Below, in pieces: positions 27,173 through 33,605 of a DNA stretch of 64,000 bases. Below the pieces are notes generated by a model, which worked only from the letters and a program-made list of their open reading frames with translations, searched no databases and was not told the DNA's origin. A program made the translations under genes and the position numbers. The stretch is from contig NZ_RQFT01000001.1 in NCBI RefSeq assembly GCF_004769525.1, positions 62,001-126,000 of the forward strand. Reading direction: 5' to 3'. Origin of the DNA: Leptospira bouyouniensis (GTDB taxonomy: Bacteria > Spirochaetota > Leptospiria > Leptospirales > Leptospiraceae). Each line of letters starts with the position of its first letter. The first letter of the stretch is position 1.

Positions 27173-28396
27173 ATGCGTTCAATCAAAAAAACTACTCCAG
27201 CTAGAAAATCTACCAAAAAAGGTTTCAAAACGAAAGAACCTTACCTTTTTAAAACCATTGACAAAACAGAAGTCCATATTTTAGGAACTGCCCACATTTC
27301 CAAACAAAGTGTGGAAGAAGTCGAAAAAATGATCCAAAGTATCAAACCAGATGTCATTTGTGTTGAGTTATGTGAATCACGAATGAAGTCTGTGGAAGAC
27401 CCTGACTATCTTAAAAAATTAGATATTTTTAAAGTATTCAAAGAACGTAAGATGTGGTTACTACTTTCGAGTCTTATCTTATCCTCTTTCCAAAAAAAGA
27501 TGGGGAACCAAGATATCAAACCGGGAGACGAGATGAGAAAGGCAATCAGTCTCGGTAGGGCATTGAAAAAACCAGTTCTCGCTGTTGATCGTGAGATCCA
27601 AACCACACTCAAACGATCTTGGGGAAATGTTGGTTTTTTTTCAAAGATGTATCTCTTCAGTGCACTACTTGCATCACTTCTTGTCAAAGAAGATGTTTCG
27701 GATGAAAAAATTGAAGAAATGAAATCCGATGATATCTTAAAAGATCTATTTTCACAAATTCCTAAAAAATACGAATCAGTGAAAAACGTAATCATCGATG
27801 AAAGGGACGTATACCTAGCTGAAAAAATCAGATTGGCTACCTTAGATAAAAAAGTAAAAAAAGTTGTCGCTGTGGTTGGGGCCGGGCATTTGGCAGGGAT
27901 CGAAAGGAACATTGAATTACAAAACAACTTGTCAGTGTTAGACGAAGTGCCGAAATCAAATTTTTGGGATAGTTTTAGTTTAATTTTATATCCAGTATTC
28001 TTTGCGGGGCTTATCGGTTATACCACTTGGAGCCAAGGTGGTGAGGCTGGGATGGAATTATTTTCCAAACTCATCTACATCAAAGGAGGGCTTGCAGCAC
28101 TTGGAGCGATCATTGCTTGGGCACATCCAATCTCCATTATCCTTGCTTTCATTACGGCACCCATTGGAACATTTGTACCAATATTTAAAGCAGGTTGGGT
28201 AAGTGCTTTGTCGGAGTCATATTTACGAAAACCATTAGTAGAAGATTTTGAAAGGATCGCAGAAGATTCCGAGACATTTGTTGGTTTTTGGAAAAACCGA
28301 GTCCTTCATATTTTTTTGGTTTTTTTCCTTCCGCAGTTTGGTTCCACCATTGGAACTTTTATTGTCGCAGGAAAAGGCTTGAAGAATTTGTTTTAA
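27173..28396 (+). CDS. TraB-family membrane protein
   Basis: This is a 407-residue TraB/PrgY-type protein. The N-terminal domain carries the family GTAH motif (ILGTAHISKQS) and CVELCESRMKS, and a second conserved VVGAGHLAGIE near residue 235. Three or four helices follow from about residue 265. TraB of enterococci limits peptide pheromone activity, and the fold is related to Tiki/EreA proteins, so a peptidase role has been suggested. The basic N-terminus (about 20 residues) before the domain is extra. It is divergent from cheD. Confidence 0.85.
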   Translation: MRSIKKTTPARKSTKKGFKTKEPYLFKTIDKTEVHILGTAHISKQSVEEVEKMIQSIKPDVICVELCESRMKSVEDPDYLKKLDIFKVFKERKMWLLLSSLILSSFQKKMGNQDIKPGDEMRKAISLGRALKKPVLAVDREIQTTLKRSWGNVGFFSKMYLFSALLASLLVKEDVSDEKIEEMKSDDILKDLFSQIPKKYESVKNVIIDERDVYLAEKIRLATLDKKVKKVVAVVGAGHLAGIERNIELQNNLSVLDEVPKSNFWDSFSLILYPVFFAGLIGYTTWSQGGEAGMELFSKLIYIKGGLAALGAIIAWAHPISIILAFITAPIGTFVPIFKAGWVSALSESYLRKPLVEDFERIAEDSETFVGFWKNRVLHIFLVFFLPQFGSTIGTFIVAGKGLKNLF

Positions 28397-28443
28397 CTGA
28401 TAAAGTAAAGGTTAGGAATTTCGTCTAAGAGACAGGGACAAAT

Positions 28444-28821
28444 ATGAAACGTAAGGCAAGTTTTGGATTCATTCTACTGTTTCTTTTGTATTTAGGTTGT
28501 AAATCTTCCCTATTTGGAGTATGCCTTTCAGCCGAATCATTTGTAGAAAAAACATCCATTCCCCCTTGCCACCAAACGGCACAAAGTGATCAGACCGACA
28601 AAGAGAGTTGTGATTGTCCCATTGTTTTGGAATCACTGCAAACTGTCTCCGATTCTCCGGTTTCTGTCGGGAAACCTCTAGAAACGGTTGTAGTCGCGCA
28701 TGGAAATTTATCGTTTTCTTCCTCTTTTTTGGTTCATAATCCAAAACAAATTCATGGAATAAAAACCCAAACCAAACTCCCTCCTCATTTTCCCACTCGT
28801 ACCATCCGACTTCTGATTTGA
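28444..28821 (+). CDS. Cys-rich small exported protein beside copper-storage gene
   Basis: I do not recognise this 125-residue protein. A signal peptide (FGFILLFLLYLGC) may be a lipoprotein signal with Cys at about residue 19. Just after it come SIPPCHQ and SCDCP, a CH-plus-CxC arrangement reminiscent of small metal-binding exported proteins found with copper genes (DUF2946-like). AGGGACAA precedes the ATG. A copper-storage protein gene follows 77 bases later, so a role in metal handling is a reasonable inference. Confidence 0.55.
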   Translation: MKRKASFGFILLFLLYLGCKSSLFGVCLSAESFVEKTSIPPCHQTAQSDQTDKESCDCPIVLESLQTVSDSPVSVGKPLETVVVAHGNLSFSSSFLVHNPKQIHGIKTQTKLPPHFPTRTIRLLI

Positions 28822-28823
28822 AA

Positions 28824-28859
28824 ATGCCACACCTTTCCATCAGGTGAATGCATTTTTTA
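28824..28859 (+). terminator. terminator-like hairpin between Cys-rich gene and csp gene
   Basis: ATGC and CACCT pair with AGGTG and GCAT around a seven-base loop, with small internal bulges, followed by six T residues. It begins three bases after the stop of the Cys-rich gene. It may terminate or attenuate transcription into the copper-storage gene. Confidence 0.45.
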
Positions 28860-28897
28860 TTTTGAATCTCATTAAAATCAATTTGAAGGACTACGAT

Positions 28898-29341
28898 ATG
28901 AATCGCAAAGAATTATTACAAAAAGCAGGGATGGCAGTGGCCGTTTCTGGAATCTTATCCACACTTTCTGCAGAAGACCATGACCACTCTGGCACCATGC
29001 CAACCGCAGGGAAATCGAAGTATGCAAAGGCGATGATGGCTGCTGTCCATTGCCAATTGTCAGCTGAGGTTTGTTTGAGTCATTGCCTTACCGAACTTGG
29101 AAAAGGTGACAAAGCCATGGCGGTTTGTGCAGCTTCCACTCGTGAAGTGATTAGCTTATGTGACTCGTTTGTGAAACTTGCGAGCCAGAATTCTTCTTTT
29201 ACAAAAAAACTAGCAAATCTTTGTATCGAAGTTTGTGAAGCTTGTGCAAAAGAATGCGACAAACATGCAAATCATCATGCGGTATGTAAAGAATGCCGAG
29301 ATAGTTGCCTTGCATGTGTAAAAGAATTAAAAAAAGTTTAG
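28898..29341 (+). CDS. Csp-like four-helix copper-storage protein
   Basis: This 147-residue protein has a signal sequence resembling Tat type (NRKELLQKAGMAVAVSG, although RK replaces RR), a His-rich linker (DHDHSG), then a four-helix bundle with 13 cysteines. The cysteines are arranged as HCQLSAEVCLSHC, one or two in helix 2, NLCIEVCEACAKEC, and VCKECRDSCLAC, the pattern of Csp1-type copper storage proteins that bind many Cu(I) ions inside the bundle. The ATG at 28898 after GAAGGA is preferred over the longer frame. It is followed by a strong terminator. Confidence 0.87.
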   Translation: MNRKELLQKAGMAVAVSGILSTLSAEDHDHSGTMPTAGKSKYAKAMMAAVHCQLSAEVCLSHCLTELGKGDKAMAVCAASTREVISLCDSFVKLASQNSSFTKKLANLCIEVCEACAKECDKHANHHAVCKECRDSCLACVKELKKV

Positions 29342-29368
29342 TTTCAAACAAAGTTTGAAGTTGAGAAA

Positions 29369-29399
29369 GCTGTCCATCGTTTGGTGGACAGCCTTTTTT
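29369..29399 (+). terminator. intrinsic terminator after copper-storage gene
   Basis: GCTGTCCA and TGGACAGC form a perfect eight-base stem with an eight-base loop, followed by C and six T residues. It lies 28 bases after the csp stop and between convergent genes. Confidence 0.85.
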
Positions 29400-29403
29400 A
29401 TTT

Positions 29404-30300
29404 TTATCGTTTCGATTTCTTTTTCGGCTTTGCCTTCGGTTTAGGGATAGATTTCCCTTTTTGAACTGGCTTTGTTGATGATTTTCCTGTAGAATTTGCT
29501 TTTGATGACAATTTCGCCTTCTCTTTGTTAGTAGAAGACTTCTGTTTTGTTATCTTTTCTTTATTTTTTTTATATACCGCAGGTTCGTATTTAGAAAAAT
29601 CAACTTCAATTTTTTTAGGAACGGCAAACTCAGGATTTGCTTTTGGGTTTTGTGTAAGATTGATATTATCTTTTGGAGTACCTAAAAATTCACGTAATGT
29701 TCTTATGTTTTCATTTCGTCGTACGAGGTTATAATTCCCTGGTATATCAAACCATAAATCTCTACCTTGTCCAAACTCAGTACTTTCTTGAGGTGGAAAA
29801 CTAAAGTCTTCAATTGCTGATAAAGGTTGGAACAAAGGAAAAAACAAAGCATTTTTATAATTTGTTTTCACCCAATCAGATTCAAATCCCCAATAAGAGT
29901 AACGAGTATTTGTGAAACGATCGGAGCCATGAAAAGGTGTCCCTAAAGTAATAAGTCGTTTGACTTTTCGTCTTGCTTCATCTGGTAAAATCAAAACTAA
30001 AAGTCCACCAGTATTATGCGCAATCAAGGTAACTTCGTTAGGTGCTGTTAAGATTTGTTTGGCAAGATACTGCACTGCTTCTTCTAAAGAAGTTGGATTT
30101 CGTAAAGTTGACAAAATCCCTACTTTAAATCCCAAATTGTCTAAATTGGATTTTAACCTAGCATAATAAAAACGTCCTGCCTTAAACCCAGGGACAATGA
30201 GAATATTTTTATCCTTATTGTTTTCAATCGAGAGATGACTAGGGAGGTAAAATGACAATAAAGCCCAAAATCGTTCCAGATATTCAATGAATCGAAACAT
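29404..30300 (-). CDS. alpha/beta-hydrolase-fold protein lacking nucleophile Ser, basic tail
   Basis: This 298-residue protein has a lipase-like core from about residue 32 to 215. The oxyanion strand is ILIVPGFKAG, and the nucleophile elbow reads LIAHNTGGLL, where lipases have GHSxGG; the nucleophile position is Asn96 (codon AAT), so classical serine catalysis is not possible. TLGTPFHGSDR downstream is typical of lipases. Residues about 235-298 are a Lys/Ser/Pro-rich tail of very high charge (KPKAKPKKKSKR end). There is no signal peptide. It may bind a ligand or partner rather than hydrolyse esters. Confidence 0.7.
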   Translation of the reverse strand: MFRFIEYLERFWALLSFYLPSHLSIENNKDKNILIVPGFKAGRFYYARLKSNLDNLGFKVGILSTLRNPTSLEEAVQYLAKQILTAPNEVTLIAHNTGGLLVLILPDEARRKVKRLITLGTPFHGSDRFTNTRYSYWGFESDWVKTNYKNALFFPLFQPLSAIEDFSFPPQESTEFGQGRDLWFDIPGNYNLVRRNENIRTLREFLGTPKDNINLTQNPKANPEFAVPKKIEVDFSKYEPAVYKKNKEKITKQKSSTNKEKAKLSSKANSTGKSSTKPVQKGKSIPKPKAKPKKKSKR

Positions 30301-30412
30301 GAATTAAATGATTCAATCTGACACAATTCTTGTCTATGAAAATCAATCGTAAGGACAGAATTCCTGAATTGACCGATTACCATAGCCACATAGGATTGCC
30401 TTTTAGTAACCT

Positions 30413-30778
30413 ATGTTCCATTTGGTACGAGTCATTCTTTCGATTTTGGTAATTCCTTACGTCGTTTGGGCAAGTCCTGGCAATTATGATGAAGCAACCA
30501 AGTTACTCCCACAAATTTGGGAGACAAAATACCCACTCCCATATGGAAAACTCTTACGAAAAGACCCCTTAAACCAAGGGATTCGTCAGATATCTCGCAA
30601 AAAAGGAAAGTATTGGGTGTACAATTTTGAAGTTTTTATGCCAAAGTATGAAAGAAAAGGGACAACTCCGGTTCCGAAAGAAGAAGGCCGAAACATCCTC
30701 GTCTTTTTTTTCTGGAATCCGGGTATTTCCGAAGAACCCCACCGGATTGAACTAGGGGAACCACATGAAGGGAAATGA
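30413..30778 (+). CDS. small exported protein, unknown function
   Basis: This 121-residue protein has a signal peptide (VILSILVIPYVVWA). The mature part is basic and aromatic (KYPLPYGKLLRKDP, KKGKYWVYNFEVF) with no family I recognise. It overlaps or abuts the following UDP-glucose pyrophosphorylase gene, so the two are probably cotranscribed. Confidence 0.55.
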   Translation: MFHLVRVILSILVIPYVVWASPGNYDEATKLLPQIWETKYPLPYGKLLRKDPLNQGIRQISRKKGKYWVYNFEVFMPKYERKGTTPVPKEEGRNILVFFFWNPGISEEPHRIELGEPHEGK

Positions 30779-30779
30779 A

Positions 30780-32192
30780 ATGGAGAAAGAAACCTCTGAC
30801 CAATTGATCCGCGAAACTATGAAAAATGCCGGACTGTCGGATTCGTTTATTGCAGATTTTATTCTAAAAGTAGATGCAGTACGGAATGGCGAAACAGGCT
30901 TTGTTCGTTGGGAGGAAGTAGGGGATTTGGATCCAAAAACCGATGAAATTTCTCTCGAAGAAATTCATACTTCTTACCCGCTTGATCGGTCTCTCCTTTC
31001 CAAATTGGTTGTCATCAAACTGAATGGTGGACTTGGGACCAGCATGGGTCTGGATAAAGCCAAATCATTAATTCCTATCAAAGGGAATTTGTCGTTTCTC
31101 TCCGTTATGGCAAAACAAATCGAATACCTGCGTCGTAAGTATGGGATCGACGTTCCCCTCCTTTTTATGGATTCTTACAATACCCAAGAAGATTCCCAAA
31201 AAGAATTGAAACAAAGCGGATTTAAACAGTCGTTACGTTCTAGTTTTTTACAACACAAAGTCCCAAGGCTTGTTTCTAAAACTTTCGCACCCATTCGCTC
31301 AAAAGTGGAAAAAGACAATTGGTGTCCACCTGGGCATGGTGATATTTATTTCACCATGATGGAAGAAGGGATATTAGATGAACTTCTATCAAAAGGATAT
31401 GAAATTGCTTTCCTTTCCAATGGAGATAATTTAGGGGCAACGGTTGACCCGCAAATTGTTTCTTATTTATTAAAAGAAAACATCCATTTTGCCATGGAGA
31501 TGACGCCAAAAACTCTCGCTGATAAAAAAGGGGGAGCCATTTATCGCAAGTTAGTTGATGGTAAAATGGTTCAGTATGAACTTTTAGAAACTGCTCAAGT
31601 TCCGAAAGAACACGAACATGAATTTAGTGGACTTGGGAAATTTAGAACCTTTTCTACAAATAATCTTTGGATTAATTTGGCAGCATTAAAAGAAAGATTT
31701 AACCAAGGCAATTTTTCGCTTTCTCTTATCGTTAATCCAAAACAAGTCGATGGACAAGAGGTCATCCAACTCGAAACAGCAATGGGAAGTGCAGTTGGTA
31801 ATTTTTCCAAGTTCAAAGGCATCATCATCCCTAGGGATCGATTTGCTCCTGTCAAAAAAACAGAAGATTATTTGATCCGTCGTTCTGATGCGTATATATT
31901 AAATGAAGATTTTTCCCTTACCATGGCAAATGAAAGAAAGGAAAAAGGTCTCGGTGAGGTCTTGATCTCACTAGATGAAAAACATTATAAAAAAATCCAA
32001 CAATTTGATGCATTGTTCGTATCCTTACCTTCTTTGTTGTATTGCGAAGAATTGGTTGTCGAAGGAGAGGTATTATTTGATGTACCTGTTACCATCAAAG
32101 GGAAAGTGAAATTCCAGAACCAATCGGGAAGTCTGAAAAAAATATCTTCTTTAGCAAAAACAGAATTTGAAAATCAAATCGTTTCTTTATGA
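30780..32192 (+). CDS. UTP-glucose-1-phosphate uridylyltransferase, eukaryotic-like UDPGP family
   Basis: This is a protein of about 470 residues. The nucleotide-binding motif LNGGLGTSMGLDKAKS is that of the UDPGP family (eukaryotic UGPases), not of bacterial GalU. Other family features are FLSNGDNLGATVDP, MEMTPKTLADKKGG and NTNNLWINL-like FSTNNLWINLAAL. It makes UDP-glucose for glycans. ATG at 30780 with AAGGGA upstream is my preferred start; ATG at 30765 in the same frame with AGGGGA would add five residues and overlap the preceding gene. Confidence 0.9.
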   Translation: MEKETSDQLIRETMKNAGLSDSFIADFILKVDAVRNGETGFVRWEEVGDLDPKTDEISLEEIHTSYPLDRSLLSKLVVIKLNGGLGTSMGLDKAKSLIPIKGNLSFLSVMAKQIEYLRRKYGIDVPLLFMDSYNTQEDSQKELKQSGFKQSLRSSFLQHKVPRLVSKTFAPIRSKVEKDNWCPPGHGDIYFTMMEEGILDELLSKGYEIAFLSNGDNLGATVDPQIVSYLLKENIHFAMEMTPKTLADKKGGAIYRKLVDGKMVQYELLETAQVPKEHEHEFSGLGKFRTFSTNNLWINLAALKERFNQGNFSLSLIVNPKQVDGQEVIQLETAMGSAVGNFSKFKGIIIPRDRFAPVKKTEDYLIRRSDAYILNEDFSLTMANERKEKGLGEVLISLDEKHYKKIQQFDALFVSLPSLLYCEELVVEGEVLFDVPVTIKGKVKFQNQSGSLKKISSLAKTEFENQIVSL

Positions 32193-32446
32193 AAGGTTTT
32201 CGTTTTTTCCTAATTGGATTTTTACTTTTTAGTTGTGGGGCACCTTTTTCATTTCGTTCTGCTTGTTACGAAAGGAACAAATGTTCCACTATTGAAGGAG
32301 CATGTTTCTTACGTAACGATTCATTTTATAGAATTTCAACAGGTGCATCAGAATATAGTAACGCAGATTTGGCAGCGATCGTTGGAAGTTGTATTGGGCT
32401 TGAAAAGGTATGCCGAAAAAATTGTGAAAGTGGAACTATTTTTTAA
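32189..32446 (+). CDS. small Cys-rich lipoprotein
   Basis: This 85-residue predicted lipoprotein has a signal sequence ending LLFSC. Its mature part has six further cysteines (SACYERNKCSTIEGACF, GSCIGLEKVCRKNC), which suggests several disulfides. The start ATG overlaps the stop of the UGPase gene (ATGA), and its end overlaps that of the convergent TetR gene by 11 bases. No family recognised. Confidence 0.6.
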   Translation: MKGFRFFLIGFLLFSCGAPFSFRSACYERNKCSTIEGACFLRNDSFYRISTGASEYSNADLAAIVGSCIGLEKVCRKNCESGTIF

Positions 32447-33026
32447 ATTGAAGTTCTAACCTTTCCTGCATTTGGATAAACACTCGGGTGATATACTCTT
32501 CATTTCTTGAGATTCTCCAGTTCATTAAAGAGCCTTCATATAAATTGATTAAATCTCTTGCCAATGCGATTTCATCTGTGGAATTTAGAATTAGATTTTC
32601 TTTTTTCCATTTTTGAATGCGGACAACAAAGATGGATTCCCAACGAGATACAATTAGTCTAAACTCATCACTAAACGGCTGTTCCCCGACTGGGAATTGA
32701 CATGAAAAAATAGCAATGGGACAACCTTGGTAATAAGAATCATCTGAGTGGATTTGTTGTAAGATTGCTTTTTTCATTTCAGAAATGAAAGCTTTCGGTG
32801 TAGGGGACTTTCGAAGGATTTCACGAAACCAAACAAGCACATCCACGCCATACGCTCGGATCACTTCTACACCTAAACTTTGTTTGGAGGGGAAGTGGTC
32901 ATAAAAACTTGCCTTTGCTGTCTCCGACTCTTTGATGATTTGGTTGATCCCCGTATGGTAATACCCTTGTCGGTAAAACCGATTTTTGGCGATTCCTAGA
33001 ATCCTAACTTTCGGAGACGTTTTCAT
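32436..33026 (-). CDS. TetR-family transcriptional regulator
   Basis: This 196-residue protein has a TetR N-terminal DNA-binding domain: ILGIAKNRFYRQGYYHTGINQIIKES, then KASFYDHFPSKQSLGVEVI is the recognition helix region. The C-terminal ligand domain (GCPIAIFSCQFP) resembles the subgroup near YxaF/LmrA, whose sites have the AGAC(A/C)...GTCT type. Two palindromes of that kind lie in the 119-base divergent promoter shared with the thioesterase gene, so it probably represses both. Confidence 0.9.
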   Translation of the reverse strand: MKTSPKVRILGIAKNRFYRQGYYHTGINQIIKESETAKASFYDHFPSKQSLGVEVIRAYGVDVLVWFREILRKSPTPKAFISEMKKAILQQIHSDDSYYQGCPIAIFSCQFPVGEQPFSDEFRLIVSRWESIFVVRIQKWKKENLILNSTDEIALARDLINLYEGSLMNWRISRNEEYITRVFIQMQERLELQFKK

Positions 33027-33069
33027 TTATGTCCATTGTATCAGAATTCCAGAAATCGCAAAGAAAAAT

Positions 33070-33083
33070 AGACAGAATTGTCT
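33070..33083. promoter_or_regulatory. TetR operator candidate 1
   Basis: AGACA-GAAT-TGTCT is a perfect inverted repeat, 44 bases upstream of the TetR gene start. It shares its half-site with the longer palindrome at 33099. Confidence 0.55.
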
Positions 33084-33098
33084 GTTTTAGAACTTGGC

Positions 33099-33116
33099 AG
33101 ACAGGTCGGTCTGTCT
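33099..33116. promoter_or_regulatory. TetR operator candidate 2
   Basis: AGACAG-GTCGGT-CTGTCT is a perfect palindrome of 18 bases, 30 bases before the thioesterase ATG. Size, sequence and position fit a TetR-family site that would block transcription of the thioesterase gene. Confidence 0.65.
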
Positions 33117-33145
33117 AAAATGAGTAAAAAGAGGAGAAAGTCCCC

Positions 33146-33553
33146 ATGAAAGTCATACATACTGCCGAAATTCCTGTCCTTTGGAGCCACTTAGATGCGA
33201 ATGGACATGTTAATAATGGTGTTTACCAATCGTATTTTGATGAAGCTAGGATGCAGGCTTTGGAATCGATTGGATTTTCAATCCGCGAAATGAGAGAAAA
33301 TTTGGTTGGCCCAGTTGTTTTAAAAGCGGAGCTAACGTACCACAAACCTTTAGGACACCCAGATGTGGTACGGATTGAAACGGGTTTCCGGGATATGACG
33401 GCCGTTAGAGGAACTGTTGTACAAACAATGTTCCGAAGTTCTGATGGAGTTTTGGTATGTGAGGCAAATTTTTCTGCGATCTTTTTTGATTTTGCAAAAA
33501 AAAGACCATGGAAAATTCCTAAACAGTATTTTGACAACCTAGCAGTTGTTTGA
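33146..33553 (+). CDS. hotdog-fold acyl-CoA thioesterase (YbgC/FadM type)
   Basis: This is a 135-residue hotdog protein. The catalytic motif region HLDANGHVNNGVYQSYFDEAR matches the 4-hydroxybenzoyl-CoA thioesterase group (D-x-x-G-H-x-N-N-x-x-Y), shown here as ANGHVNN. Later strands (ELTYHKPLGHPDVVRIET) also fit. It hydrolyses acyl-CoA thioesters; the substrate is unknown. The ATG follows GAGGAG. It is divergent from the TetR gene and probably under its control. Confidence 0.85.
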   Translation: MKVIHTAEIPVLWSHLDANGHVNNGVYQSYFDEARMQALESIGFSIREMRENLVGPVVLKAELTYHKPLGHPDVVRIETGFRDMTAVRGTVVQTMFRSSDGVLVCEANFSAIFFDFAKKRPWKIPKQYFDNLAVV

Positions 33554-33570
33554 GTAATTTTTGAAAAATG

Positions 33571-33600
33571 AAATCCACGATTTGATTGGATCGTGGATTT
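33571..33600. terminator. bidirectional terminator between convergent genes
   Basis: AAATCCACGAT and ATCGTGGATTT form an 11-base perfect stem around an eight-base loop, between the stops at 33553 (plus) and 33606 (minus). A/T bases at the stem base give short T-tracts on both strands. Confidence 0.75.
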
Positions 33601-33605
33601 TGTGT

